Shown: piece by piece, positions 14,932-23,174 of the stretch
Layout of the letters: each line of letters opens with the position of its first letter
Numbering within the stretch: position 1 is the first letter of the stretch
Source of the DNA: Amycolatopsis roodepoortensis
GTDB taxonomy: Bacteria > Actinomycetota > Actinomycetes > Mycobacteriales > Pseudonocardiaceae
Assembly: GCF_014873915.1 (NCBI RefSeq)
Contig: NZ_JADBEJ010000008.1
Span: 744,001 to 808,000 of the forward strand
Reading direction: 5' to 3'
DNA length: 64,000 nt
Made by a program: the position numbers and the translations under genes
Notes under the pieces: generated by a model
The model's input: the letters and a program-made list of their open reading frames with translations, nothing else
What the model was told of the DNA's origin: nothing
The model's database searches: none

Positions 14932-15432
14932 TCAGGTCGAGATGTCCGCCGTCCGCGCCCGCCAGGCCCGCGCCTTCTCCCGGTTCCCGCAGGCCCGCAT
15001 CGAGCACCACGTCCTCGACCGGTTCCGCGATTCGTCGTAGAACGCCCAAAGACAGTCGTCCGCCGGGCAGATCTTGAGCCGGATCCATTCGCCGAGCACG
15101 GTCAGCCGGGTCGACGCCGCCATCACCGCCTCGCAGACCGTTTCCGAGACCAGCAGCGGACCTTCCGGGCCGAGGACGATCTCCGCCGGAGCGCGCAGGC
15201 CGAGCCGGGGCAGCCGGGGGTCGCCGATCGCGGCCCGCAGCGCGTCCCGGGTTTCGCGCGCGGCCGCGGGGGTATCCGCGCGAAGCCGATGATCCCGGGC
15301 CCAGTGTTGCCAGGACTCCAGATCGTCCAGGAGGTCGGTGCCGCGTTCGACGTTCACCGTGTTCAGAAACTCGACCACCAGGGACGCGTCGGTGTTCACC
15401 TCGCCCAGTGTACGGGCGACACCGGTTGTCAT
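14932..15432 (-). CDS. CGNR zinc-finger transcriptional regulator
   Basis: 166 residues. It has the same architecture as the CGNR gene at 601: an N-terminal ABATE-like helical domain (VVEFLNTVNVERGTDLL) and a C-terminal zinc finger with ICPADDCLWAFYD followed by WCSMRACGNREKARAW. It is transcribed divergently from the VOC-family gene at 15493, 60 bp apart, the usual arrangement of such a regulator and its target. Ligand and regulon are unknown. Confidence 0.85.
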   Translation of the reverse strand: MTTGVARTLGEVNTDASLVVEFLNTVNVERGTDLLDDLESWQHWARDHRLRADTPAAARETRDALRAAIGDPRLPRLGLRAPAEIVLGPEGPLLVSETVCEAVMAASTRLTVLGEWIRLKICPADDCLWAFYDESRNRSRTWCSMRACGNREKARAWRARTADIST

Positions 15433-15492
15433 CGGCTCCGATAACCCTCATACTCGGTTCACTGGTTACTCGATCATTCTGGAGGCTGAACC

Positions 15493-15861
15493 ATGGGTGC
15501 GGTACCGACCTTCGGCGCGGTGGCCCTCGACTGCCCGGACCCGGTCGCGCTGGCGGAGTTCTACCGCGAGCTGCTCGACTGGAAGGCGGCCGAAGTCGCC
15601 GAAGACGGCCATTGGGTGACCCTGCGGAACCCGGAGGGCGGCGCGCGGTTCTCGTTCCAGCGCGTGCCCGACTACCGGCCGCCCGCGTGGCCGTCCGCCG
15701 AGAACCCGCAGCAGGCCCACATCGACCTCGACGTCACCGACATGGAGGCCGCGCACGAGCGCGCGCTGAAGATCGGCGCGAAGCTGCTCGACGACTCGCC
15801 GGAGACCTTCCGCGTGTACGCGGATCCGGTGGGGCACCCGTTTTGTCTGTGCGCCTGCTGA
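15493..15861 (+). CDS. VOC superfamily protein (glyoxalase/dioxygenase fold)
   Basis: 122 residues, one VOC module. ALDCPDPVALAEFYRELLDW and QAHIDLDVTDMEAAHERALKIGA are the two beta-alpha-beta-beta-beta halves; DPVGHPFCLC closes the fold. Actinobacteria carry many such proteins, some conferring drug binding or resistance, most uncharacterised. Conserved metal ligands are only partly present, so enzymatic activity is uncertain. It is divergent from a CGNR regulator. Confidence 0.85.
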   Translation: MGAVPTFGAVALDCPDPVALAEFYRELLDWKAAEVAEDGHWVTLRNPEGGARFSFQRVPDYRPPAWPSAENPQQAHIDLDVTDMEAAHERALKIGAKLLDDSPETFRVYADPVGHPFCLCAC

Positions 15862-15894
15862 CCTCGGACGAGAAAAATGCGTAATCTCTGATAC

Positions 15895-16272
15895 GTGATT
15901 TGTCCGAAGTGCCAGAACGCCATGAAGACCGTCGACAAGAACGGCATCCACATCGACCAGTGCCAGGGATGCCGCGGCATCTTCCTGGACCGGGGTGAGC
16001 TGGAAGCCATCACGAGCGCCGAGAGCTCGTACTACGGCGGTGGACACGCCCCGCCCCCGCCGTACCAGGGAGGTGGACACGCGCCGGCTCCGCACTACGG
16101 ACGGCCGGACTCCCCGCGGCCGCATCGCGGCGGCTACGCGGACTCGCCGAAGGGTTACCGGGGCGGTTACGCCGACTCGCCCAGGGGACACCGCGGCGGC
16201 TACGCGGACTCGCCGCACGGTTACGGCCACAAGCGTCGTAAGGGTGGCTTCCTCGAGGGCCTCTTCGACTGA
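15895..16272 (+). CDS. zf-TFIIB zinc-ribbon protein with Gly/Tyr/His repeats
   Basis: 125 residues from a GTG. Two CxxC knuckles, CPKCQ (3-7) and CQGCRGIFLDRGEL (23-36), define the TFIIB-type zinc ribbon. The rest is low complexity: repeats of about 11-13 residues of the form RGGYADSP, four copies, then a basic tail. The function is unknown; proteins of this type are small and widespread. The gene at 16275 begins 2 bp after its stop and also starts with a zinc ribbon, so the two are probably co-expressed. Confidence 0.82.
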   Translation: MICPKCQNAMKTVDKNGIHIDQCQGCRGIFLDRGELEAITSAESSYYGGGHAPPPPYQGGGHAPAPHYGRPDSPRPHRGGYADSPKGYRGGYADSPRGHRGGYADSPHGYGHKRRKGGFLEGLFD

Positions 16273-16274
16273 CC

Positions 16275-16931
16275 GTGGTCCTCGATCTCAAGATCTGCCC
16301 GGCCTGCGGTGATCGCGCCGAACGGCCACGAGTCGAGAGCGGGCTGCTGGTGTGCGCGGTGTGCGCGCACCAGTGGCCGTTCCGGCGCCTCCCGCTCTTC
16401 GCGCTGACCGGCCCGAGCGGCGCCGGCAAGTCGACGGTCGGGCCGCGGCTCGCGGAACGCCTCGGCGATCTCGCGCTCGTGGTCGAGCAGGACGTGTTGT
16501 GGACCGGGGCGCTGCGGGACGACGTCCCCGGTCATCCCGCGTTCCGCTCGACCTGGCTGCGGATGGCGGCGATGCTGCACCAGAACGGGCGGCCGGTCGT
16601 GCTCTGCGGCACCGTCGCACCGCCCGAGTTCGAGCGTTTGCCCGAGCGCGTCTTCTTCTCCGACATCCACTATCTGGCGCTCGTCAGCGAGCCCGAAGCG
16701 CTGCGCAAGCGTTTGCTCGCGCGGCCGGCCTGGCGCGAGTGGGACGAGGAGCGTGTCGAGGAGATGCTGGAGTTCAACGAGTGGCTGCAAGCGGAAGCGC
16801 CCTCGATGGATCCGCCGGTCGAGTTGTTCGACACCACCCACATCCCGGTGGACGACGCCGTCGGCCACGTCGAGAAGTGGGTGCGTGGCCTGCTTTCAGG
16901 GACGCAGCGGCCAAGTACGGCCGTCGGGTGA
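16275..16931 (+). CDS. P-loop kinase-like protein with N-terminal zinc ribbon
   Basis: 218 residues from a GTG. CPACG (about 8-12) and CAVCAH (about 27-32) form a zinc ribbon. The Walker A GPSGAGKST (about 46-54) follows, and the DIHYLALVSEPEALRKRLLARP segment is like the lid of small-molecule kinases. It resembles nucleoside/gluconate-type kinases, but no substrate motif is recognised. It follows the zf-TFIIB gene by 2 bp. Its 3' end overlaps the convergent methyltransferase gene by 36 bp. Confidence 0.7.
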   Translation: MVLDLKICPACGDRAERPRVESGLLVCAVCAHQWPFRRLPLFALTGPSGAGKSTVGPRLAERLGDLALVVEQDVLWTGALRDDVPGHPAFRSTWLRMAAMLHQNGRPVVLCGTVAPPEFERLPERVFFSDIHYLALVSEPEALRKRLLARPAWREWDEERVEEMLEFNEWLQAEAPSMDPPVELFDTTHIPVDDAVGHVEKWVRGLLSGTQRPSTAVG

Positions 16932-18026
16932 GTCCAGCCAGATCACCTGGTCTTCGCCGTCGAGGCTGAGCCCGAACCGGTCCCGCCCCGGCTCGCCGAG
17001 GCCGAGCCAGTCTTCGTACGCCGCCTCGACGATTTCCCACAGCCGCCGTGGGCCGCCTTCGGCCACCTCGAACTCGCTGCCCCGCTGCCGATGCCGCATC
17101 CATGAGCCGTCCGGGTGGACCAGCGTGGTGCTCTGGCCCGCCCGCGCGGCCGTCACGCCCGGAAGGTGGAGCCCGGCGAAGAACTCGAAGCGGCTGCGGA
17201 CTTCGGTGATCACTCCCATCGGCAGCTTGGTCGGCCGCCAGGAGACGTCGCCTTCGAGCGCCTTCGACGGCTTGAAGCGGTGTGCGCGCAGGGGCATGAA
17301 GCGACCGTCGCGGGCGAGCACCCGCCCGTGTCCCGTCGCGCCTTCGCCCGCGACGATCCGGACGAGTCCGCCGCCGATCGGCCGGTTGAGCGTCGTGACG
17401 ATCAGCCCGCCCGGCACCGTCTGCTCCAGCCACGCGGGCGGGATCGACGAAACCGAACAGGTGCACAGGACCCGGTCGTAGAGCACGCCGGCCGGGAAGC
17501 CCTCGGCGCCGTCGGCCGCCGCGCACGATGGCGCGTAGCCGATCTCCGCCAAACGTTTGCGCGCGGCGTCGACCAGCTCCGGATCGATGTCCACTGTGTA
17601 CACGAGCCCGGAGCCGAGCCGATGGCACAGCAGGGCGGTGTTGTAGCCGGTACCCGTGCCGATCTCCAGGACACGGTGCCCGTCGGCGACCCGGAGCTCT
17701 TCGAGCATGATCGCCATGATCGACGGCTGGCTGGACGAACTCGTGGGCGTTCCCGGCTGGGCGCCGAGATAGCGCGCCCGTTCCCAGAGCCCGGAGTCGT
17801 CGTCGAGCTGGACGACCAGCACATCGGGGGAGTACACGCGCCGGAGCCACTCGTCGTCGCCGCTTTCGACCGCGGCCCAGCCGTTCGCCGCCGGGACGAA
17901 GAACCGCGGCAGGAAGACGTGTCTCGGCACGGAACGGAACGCGGTCATCCAGCGCGCGTCGTGCAGCACGCCCTCGGCGAGCAGATGCTCGACGAGGCGC
18001 CGCCGCAGCCGCGTCGCGTTCGACAT
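16896..18026 (-). CDS. protein-L-isoaspartate O-methyltransferase-like SAM enzyme
   Basis: 376 residues from the ATG at 18026. The N-terminal part matches PCMT (FRSVPRHVFLPRFF, about 30-43; SSSSQPSIMAIMLEEL, about 96-111). The SAM-binding motif I VLEIGTGTGYNT is at 119-130, followed by VYTVDIDPELVDAA. It is longer than repair PCMTs (about 210 residues) and has an extra C-terminal domain of about 150 residues. Actinobacterial paralogues of this kind modify ribosomally made peptides, but no precursor peptide gene adjoins it, so the target is open. Confidence 0.8.
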   Translation of the reverse strand: MSNATRLRRRLVEHLLAEGVLHDARWMTAFRSVPRHVFLPRFFVPAANGWAAVESGDDEWLRRVYSPDVLVVQLDDDSGLWERARYLGAQPGTPTSSSSQPSIMAIMLEELRVADGHRVLEIGTGTGYNTALLCHRLGSGLVYTVDIDPELVDAARKRLAEIGYAPSCAAADGAEGFPAGVLYDRVLCTCSVSSIPPAWLEQTVPGGLIVTTLNRPIGGGLVRIVAGEGATGHGRVLARDGRFMPLRAHRFKPSKALEGDVSWRPTKLPMGVITEVRSRFEFFAGLHLPGVTAARAGQSTTLVHPDGSWMRHRQRGSEFEVAEGGPRRLWEIVEAAYEDWLGLGEPGRDRFGLSLDGEDQVIWLDSPDGRTWPLRP

Positions 18027-18066
18027 CCCTCCACGGTAGCGGGGTGAGCACCAACACACCCGATGG

Positions 18067-18096
18067 TTGCAAGCAGAGTGCTTGCAATTGCTAGCA
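18067..18096. promoter_or_regulatory. operator candidate: three 9-mers of TTGC(A/T)AGCA type
   Basis: TTGCAAGCA (18067-18075), TGCTTGCAA (18079-18087) and TTGCTAGCA (18088-18096) form an inverted pair plus an abutting third site. They lie 40-69 bp upstream of the XRE regulator start and within the promoter shared with the methyltransferase gene. Confidence 0.6.
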
Positions 18097-18135
18097 CCCG
18101 GGCGTAGCGTTGAAGACGTCGCGAGGAGGTGACCG

Positions 18136-18585
18136 ATGTCAGACAACGACCGGGATCAGCCCCCATCGGGTGGGCCGATGGAGAAGGTCGCGGACATCGC
18201 TTCCGACATCGGCGAGTACATCCGCCAGCAGCGCAGCAACGCGAAGATCTCCTTGCGGCAGCTGTCGAAACTCGCCGGCGTGTCCAATCCGTACCTGAGC
18301 CAGATCGAGCGCGGGGTCCGCAAGCCCAGCGCGGAGATCCTGCAGCAGATCGCCAAGGGCCTGCGCATCTCGGCCGAGGCGCTCTACGTGCAAGCGGGAA
18401 TCCTCGATCTGCCCATGGGCGGCCCGGTCGGCGACGCGATCCGTGCCGACACCGAGCTGACCGAACGGCAGAAGCAGGTCCTGCTCGACGTCTACGAATC
18501 GTTCCGCCGAGAGAACGCCGCCGCGAAGCCAGAGCCGGTGGCGTCGACCACAGAACAAGCCGCCGAATCCAAGGAGTCAGCATGA
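18136..18585 (+). CDS. XRE-family regulator upstream of hbhA (Rv0474 orthologue)
   Basis: 149 residues, ATG at 18136 with GGAGGTG about 6 nt upstream. The Cro/CI HTH covers about 33-85 (SLRQLSKLAGVSNPYLSQIE is the DNA-reading part), followed by an acidic, Ala-rich tail. The position immediately before the HbhA gene, with a 4-nt ATGA overlap, matches M. tuberculosis Rv0474-hbhA. It probably controls this operon through the 9-mer cluster at 18067-18096 (inference). Confidence 0.88.
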   Translation: MSDNDRDQPPSGGPMEKVADIASDIGEYIRQQRSNAKISLRQLSKLAGVSNPYLSQIERGVRKPSAEILQQIAKGLRISAEALYVQAGILDLPMGGPVGDAIRADTELTERQKQVLLDVYESFRRENAAAKPEPVASTTEQAAESKESA

Positions 18586-19256
18586 CCACCGCCACGAAGA
18601 ACGACCGCAAGCACACCGCCCTCGACCAGGTCCGCACGCCGCTGCTGGCGGCGCTGGGTGCCGGCAACCTGGCCGGCCAGGCCGTCGTCGACGCCGTGGC
18701 CAAGGCCAAGGAGAAGGTCGTCGAGGGCAGCGAGAGCGCCCGCAAGAACATCGAGGAGCTCCCGCACGACGTCGAGGGTCTCCGCGAGAAGCTGGACCCG
18801 GCCGAGCTGCGCAAGGTCATCGACGAGTACACCGAAGCCGCGCTGAAGCTGTACAACAAGCTGGCCGAGTCCGGCGAGCAGGCGTGGGACAAGATCGCCG
18901 CGCAGCCGCAGGTCAAGAAGGCCATCGAGCAGCTCGAGGACGCGATCAGCACCGCGCAGGACCGCGTCGAGGGTGCGACCACCGACGCCCGCGAGCGCAT
19001 CGACACGGTGCTCGGCAAGGTCACCAAGGGCACCCGCTCCGTCGGCGAGAAGACCGCCCGCAAGGTGACCGAGGTCGCCGGCGAGATCGCCGACGAGGTC
19101 GAGGAGATCGGCGACGACCTCGCGCACGAGACCCGCTCGGCTTCGCGCAAGGTCGCCAACAAGACCGCGCCGAAGACCACGGCCCCCGCGCGCCGCACCA
19201 CCACCAGCCCGGCCGCCAAGAAGCCGGCCACCGCGCCGAAGACCACCGAGAAGTAA
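18582..19256 (+). CDS. hbhA: heparin-binding hemagglutinin homologue (HbhA)
   Basis: 224 residues. A conserved N-terminal hydrophobic patch (VRTPLLAALGAGNLAGQAVVDAV) is followed by a long Glu/Lys-rich coiled coil (about 40-185) and a C-terminal Lys/Pro/Ala/Thr-rich tail, the heparin-binding type tail of HbhA. In mycobacteria HbhA mediates adhesion and associates with lipid inclusions; in a soil actinomycete a lipid-storage or surface role is more likely (inference). It is translationally coupled to the XRE regulator and followed by a strong terminator. Confidence 0.88.
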   Translation: MTTATKNDRKHTALDQVRTPLLAALGAGNLAGQAVVDAVAKAKEKVVEGSESARKNIEELPHDVEGLREKLDPAELRKVIDEYTEAALKLYNKLAESGEQAWDKIAAQPQVKKAIEQLEDAISTAQDRVEGATTDARERIDTVLGKVTKGTRSVGEKTARKVTEVAGEIADEVEEIGDDLAHETRSASRKVANKTAPKTTAPARRTTTSPAAKKPATAPKTTEK

Positions 19257-19273
19257 GGTCCGCGTGAACTCCG

Positions 19274-19307
19274 GGGCCCCCGGCACCGCCTTCGGTGCCG
19301 GGGGCCC
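19274..19307 (+). terminator. terminator after hbhA
   Basis: 14-bp arms 19274-19287 and 19294-19307 (GGGCCCCCGGCACC and its complement) with a 6-nt loop, 17 bp after the hbhA stop. No strong U-tract, as is usual in actinomycetes. Confidence 0.8.
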
Positions 19308-19341
19308 GGGTCATTCGCCCGGTTTGACGTAAGCTGAGTTC

Positions 19342-19635
19342 GTGTTCGTTGCCACCTGGATCCTCATCGCCATCCATTGGGGCGGCGCGCTGACGGGGCT
19401 GTTCGCTTTCGTGCATGCGCTGTTGCAGCGCGCGGACGCGTATTCGGCCGCCGATCGGAAGACCAAGCCCATCTGGATGCTCATCACCGGTGGGTCCACC
19501 GTGGTGCTGACGTTCTTCCAGTTCTACGGCGGCGGCATGATCCTGTGGCTGCCCGCGCTGGTCGCGGTCCTGGTCTACCTCGTGGACGTCCGGCCCAAGC
19601 TCATCGAGGTGCAACGTGGCGGCCGTAACTGGTGA
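19342..19635 (+). CDS. DUF2516 family membrane protein
   Basis: 97 residues from a GTG with three hydrophobic helices: an N-terminal one (about 3-27), one near 45-62 and one near 66-82. The YLVDVRPKL end is typical. It corresponds to Rv0476, which also follows hbhA in mycobacteria. Function is unknown. The following gene starts 13 bp downstream. Confidence 0.85.
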   Translation: MFVATWILIAIHWGGALTGLFAFVHALLQRADAYSAADRKTKPIWMLITGGSTVVLTFFQFYGGGMILWLPALVAVLVYLVDVRPKLIEVQRGGRNW

Positions 19636-19648
19636 TTAGGGTGGGCCT

Positions 19649-20203
19649 GTGACTACCTGGACCATCGCCGGAAGCCTCACCGTCGTCCCCGCCCTCTCCC
19701 GTACGGACCTGCTCGCCGAACCCGTCGCCAAGGCACTCGCCGCCCTGCCCGATCCGGACGCCGTCGGCGTCGTCGAGATCGACGCCGAGCTCGCCGACAC
19801 CGCCGCCTTCTGCGAGGCGTACGGCTCCCCGCTTTCCGCGTCCGCGAACTGTGTCGTCGTCGCCGGCAAACGTGCCGGTGAGGTCCGCTTCGCCGCCGCG
19901 ATGATCCTCGCCACCACCCGCGCCGACGTGAACGGCGTGATCAAACGCCGTCTCGACGTGCGCAAGGCGTCCTTCGCCCCGATGGACGAGGCCGTCTCGC
20001 TCACCGGAATGGAGTACGGCGGCATCACGCCGGTCGGGCTGCCCGCGGAATGGCCGATCCTGATCGACCAGCGCGTCGCCGACGAACCCGAACTGGTCAT
20101 CGGCAGCGGTATCCGCGGCGGCAAGCTGCTGATCCCCGGCCCGGTCCTCGCGTCCCTGCCGGGGGCCGAGGTGATCGACGGGCTCGCGCGCCCCGTCGAG
20201 TGA
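19649..20203 (+). CDS. YbaK/ProX-type aminoacyl-tRNA deacylase domain protein
   Basis: 184 residues from a GTG. The central part (NCVVVAGKRAGEVRFAAAMIL, then VNGVIKRRLDVRKASFAPMDEAV and TGMEYGGITPVGLP) matches the YbaK/EbsC fold, in which the GGITPVG loop and a conserved Lys take part in hydrolysis of mischarged tRNA. Stand-alone members edit Cys- or Ala-tRNA(Pro); the specificity here is not determinable. It overlaps the next gene by 4 nt (GTGA), so both are translated together. Confidence 0.82.
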   Translation: MTTWTIAGSLTVVPALSRTDLLAEPVAKALAALPDPDAVGVVEIDAELADTAAFCEAYGSPLSASANCVVVAGKRAGEVRFAAAMILATTRADVNGVIKRRLDVRKASFAPMDEAVSLTGMEYGGITPVGLPAEWPILIDQRVADEPELVIGSGIRGGKLLIPGPVLASLPGAEVIDGLARPVE

Positions 20204-21633
20204 GGCTGTCCACAAAGGACTTCTCGCTGGCCTCGGCCTTCGAGGCCGGGTCACTGGAGATCGATCCCGCGTTGCTGGCGGGGCTCGGCGAGAACCGCGC
20301 CCGTGTCCTCGCCGCGCTGACCGACCGCCCCGTCTACGGCGTGAACACCGGGATGGGGCGGCTCGCGGGGATCGCCGCGCCCGCGTCGAGCGCCTACCAG
20401 CGGAACCTGCTGCTCGGCCGGGCCGTCGGCGGTCCGCCGTGGCTCTCGGCCGGCGAAGTGCGGTGGCTGCTGCTGGTGCGCCTGCGGGATCTGCTCGCGC
20501 CGGAGGCGGGCGCGAGCCCTGAGCTGGTGACCTTCCTCGTCGACCGGCTGAACGAGGGATTCACCCCCGCCGTACCGCGGACCGGGCTGGGCAGCGCCGG
20601 CGAGATCATCCCGTTGGCGCACGCCTTCCAGACTTTCCTCGGCGTCGGGACCGTGCTGGTGGACGGCGTCGAGACGCCCGCGGCGGAGGTCCTGGCGGAG
20701 CCGTACGAGCCGGGGCTCAAGGAGGCCACGACCCTCATCCAGGGCTCGCCGCTGGCGGAGACGCTCGCCGCGTTCGCGCGGACCGAGGTCCAGCAGGTGG
20801 TGGACCTCCAGACGCTGGCCGCCGCGATCGCGATCGACGTTCTCGGTGCGCCGCAAGCGGTCTATCGCCCCGCGTCGGCGGGAGACGATCAGGTGCTGGA
20901 GTCGGTGCTGTACGAGATCGGTGGCCTGCTCGACGGTGCCACGGAGCGCCCGGGAGTCGTCCAGGCGCCGGTGTCCGTGCGGGTCGCGCCGCGGGCGATC
21001 GCCCATCTGACGCGGGTGAACGGTGAGCTGGGCGAGGTCCTGCGGCGTTCGGCGCCGACGGACTCGCCCGCCTTCCTCGACGGCGAATTCGTGTCCACGA
21101 CGGGATTCCACGCCGTCGAACTCGGGCTGCGGATGGACGCGGTGACGGCGGCGCTGGTGCATCTCGGCGAGGTGAGCGTGCAGCGGACGCACCGGTTGCT
21201 CGACGAGCGGTTCAGCGGCCTGCCCGCGCAGCTCGCGGTGGAGCCGGGGCCGCGGGCGGGGCTGGTGCCGTTGCACAAACGCGCGGTGGGGGAACTGCAT
21301 GCGCTGCGGCGGCTGGCCACGCCCGCGACCCTGGGCTCCGTCGACACTTCCGGCGGACAGGAGGACGTGCAGGCGTTCGCCTGGGCGGCGGGGAATCAGC
21401 TCCGTGACGCTTGTGCGCGGATGTTCGCCATCACCGCCTGCGAACTGATCACGGGTTCGCAGGCGCGGTGGCTGGCGGCCGGTGACGGCTCGCCCCGGCT
21501 TCGTGCCGCTTACGAGTGGCTGAGCGGACTGGTTCCACCGGTCACCGAGGATCGCCCGCTGGGACCCGAGGTGACCGCGTTGATCGCCGTGCTGCGGGAT
21601 TCCTACTTCGACGACCTGACGACATTGGACTAG
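20200..21633 (+). CDS. aromatic amino acid ammonia-lyase family protein with altered MIO motif
   Basis: 477 residues from the GTG at 20200. HAL/PAL landmarks are YGVNTGMGRLA (Tyr46), QRNLLLGR, VPRTGLGSAGEIIPLAH and TSGGQEDVQAFAW. In active lyases the electrophilic MIO group forms from Ala-Ser-Gly within G-A-S-G-D-L; here the aligned residues are Ser132-Ala133-Gly134 followed by Glu-Ile-Ile. The His of the QEDH segment is also Val. A normal ammonia-lyase reaction is therefore doubtful. No hut genes adjoin it; it is coupled to the deacylase gene and converges on the permease gene with a 4-bp overlap. Confidence 0.82.
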   Translation: MRLSTKDFSLASAFEAGSLEIDPALLAGLGENRARVLAALTDRPVYGVNTGMGRLAGIAAPASSAYQRNLLLGRAVGGPPWLSAGEVRWLLLVRLRDLLAPEAGASPELVTFLVDRLNEGFTPAVPRTGLGSAGEIIPLAHAFQTFLGVGTVLVDGVETPAAEVLAEPYEPGLKEATTLIQGSPLAETLAAFARTEVQQVVDLQTLAAAIAIDVLGAPQAVYRPASAGDDQVLESVLYEIGGLLDGATERPGVVQAPVSVRVAPRAIAHLTRVNGELGEVLRRSAPTDSPAFLDGEFVSTTGFHAVELGLRMDAVTAALVHLGEVSVQRTHRLLDERFSGLPAQLAVEPGPRAGLVPLHKRAVGELHALRRLATPATLGSVDTSGGQEDVQAFAWAAGNQLRDACARMFAITACELITGSQARWLAAGDGSPRLRAAYEWLSGLVPPVTEDRPLGPEVTALIAVLRDSYFDDLTTLD

Positions 21634-22346
21634 GTTCGGGCATCCGCGCGGGACTGGATCGCCAGCCCGCGAGGAGTCACCCAACGCGTGACGAGCGCGA
21701 AAACGCCTTCGCACACCAAAGCCAGCACGACGACCGCGATGCCACCCGCCAGGATCTCGCCGTGGCCGGGTTCGCCGAGGGCGAAACCGTCCACAATGTA
21801 CCGTCCGAGCCCGCCGCCGTCGTTGACGATCGCGCCGATCGCGACCGTCGCCACCAGTTGCAGGAACGCGACGCGGGCACCCGCGAGAATGACCGGGGAC
21901 GCGAGCGGCAACTCCAGGCGCAGCATGATCTGCCACTCGCGGTGACCGGTTCCGCGCGCGGCGTCGACGGTTTCCTGCTCCAGCTGGATGACGCCCGCGT
22001 AGGTGTTCGTGAACAACGGCGGCAGCGCCAAGGCCACCAGCGCGAGCATCAACGGCCAGAAGCTCGTATCCGCTTCGAGCCGGGCGGCCAGGAACCAGAA
22101 CAGGATCACCAGCCCGAAGCTGGGGATCGCGCGGCCGATGTTCACCGCGCTCGTGGCGAGGAACTGCGCGCGGCGGTAGTGCGCCAGCCACAACGCGGGC
22201 GGGATCGTCAGCACGGCCGAGATCGCCAGCGCCAGCAAGGAGAATTGCAGATGCTCGACCGTCCGGTACGGCACGCCCGCCGGATCGGTCCAGCTCCAGC
22301 GGTTCGGTTCGCCGAACCACTCGATGGTCTGGTCGATGATGCTCAT
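21630..22346 (-). CDS. OpuB/ProW-type ABC permease 2
   Basis: 238 residues, ATG at 22346 overlapping the upstream permease stop (ATGA). Five to six helices are visible, with the binding-protein-dependent permease loop QETVDAARGTGHREWQIMLRLELPLA (about 120-145) that contacts the ATPase. The family imports glycine betaine, choline or related osmolytes. It works with the second permease and with the divergent binding protein at 23175. No ATPase gene lies in the cluster. Confidence 0.87.
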   Translation of the reverse strand: MSIIDQTIEWFGEPNRWSWTDPAGVPYRTVEHLQFSLLALAISAVLTIPPALWLAHYRRAQFLATSAVNIGRAIPSFGLVILFWFLAARLEADTSFWPLMLALVALALPPLFTNTYAGVIQLEQETVDAARGTGHREWQIMLRLELPLASPVILAGARVAFLQLVATVAIGAIVNDGGGLGRYIVDGFALGEPGHGEILAGGIAVVVLALVCEGVFALVTRWVTPRGLAIQSRADART

Positions 22347-23044
22347 CGCGACGCCGCCTTCCGCGACCACGGCGCCAGTGCGCGCCCACCGAGCCACAGC
22401 AGCAGATCGACCACCACGGCCAGCGCCACGGAAAGCCCGACGCCGACGATGATCGACGTCGGATTCGGTGTCGCGGTCTGGATGCCGTTGCGGATGAAAT
22501 ACCCCAGGCCGCCCTTGCCGAGCATGGAAGTCACCGTCACGAGCCCGATCGTGGTCACCGCCGCGACCCGCAGTCCCGCGATCACCACCGGCAGCGCGAG
22601 CGGGAGTTCGACCTGCCACAGCAGCCGCGCACGCGTGAAACCCATGCCTATCGCGGCTTCGCGGACTTCCTTGGGCACTTGTTCGACACCCGTGACGATG
22701 TTGCGGATGAGGATCAGCAACGTGTACGTGGCCAAGGGGATCACCGCGGTGGTGAACGACGTCAGCCCGGTGAAGGGCACCAACACGGCGAAGGCGCCGA
22801 GGCTCGGGATGACGTACAACGAACCCGCCGTGCCCAGCGCGATGACGTAGAACCACCTGCGACGCAGCGAAACCACGGAAACACCGATCGACACCACCAG
22901 CCCGATGGCGAGGGCCGCCGCGGTCAGCGTGATGTGCTCGCCGAGCCGTTCGAAGATCTCGTCGAGGTTGCGGTCCACCCACCGCCACTCGAAGAGCGGC
23001 CGTCCGCCCTGGGCGGGAACGGGGAAAGCGGAGGATGCTCGCAC
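22343..23044 (-). CDS. OpuB/ProW-type ABC permease 1
   Basis: 233 residues from a GTG. TM segments begin at about residue 38, and the coupling loop is VPKEVREAAIGMGFTRARLL with WQVELPLALPVVIAG after it (about 124-158). It pairs with permease 2 and is divergently transcribed from the lipoprotein receptor, 130 bp apart. Quaternary-amine import in response to osmotic stress is inferred from family only. Confidence 0.87.
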   Translation of the reverse strand: MRASSAFPVPAQGGRPLFEWRWVDRNLDEIFERLGEHITLTAAALAIGLVVSIGVSVVSLRRRWFYVIALGTAGSLYVIPSLGAFAVLVPFTGLTSFTTAVIPLATYTLLILIRNIVTGVEQVPKEVREAAIGMGFTRARLLWQVELPLALPVVIAGLRVAAVTTIGLVTVTSMLGKGGLGYFIRNGIQTATPNPTSIIVGVGLSVALAVVVDLLLWLGGRALAPWSRKAASR

Positions 23045-23174
23045 CGGCCGACCTTACCCCGATCGGGCGGCCGGATTCCGTTCTCTGGGAGCGGACGGGG
23101 TGCAACTCTCAAAATGTGGATTCTTGTCGGGGCCCGGGGATACGGTTCTTTCCTCTGACGAGTCATAGGAGTGT

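Noticed and set aside
21516..22850. Plus-strand 444-codon frame antisense to the two permease genes
   Set aside because: Composition is Arg/Gln/Asp-rich with no domain, while the opposite strand encodes clear TM helices and ABC permease motifs.
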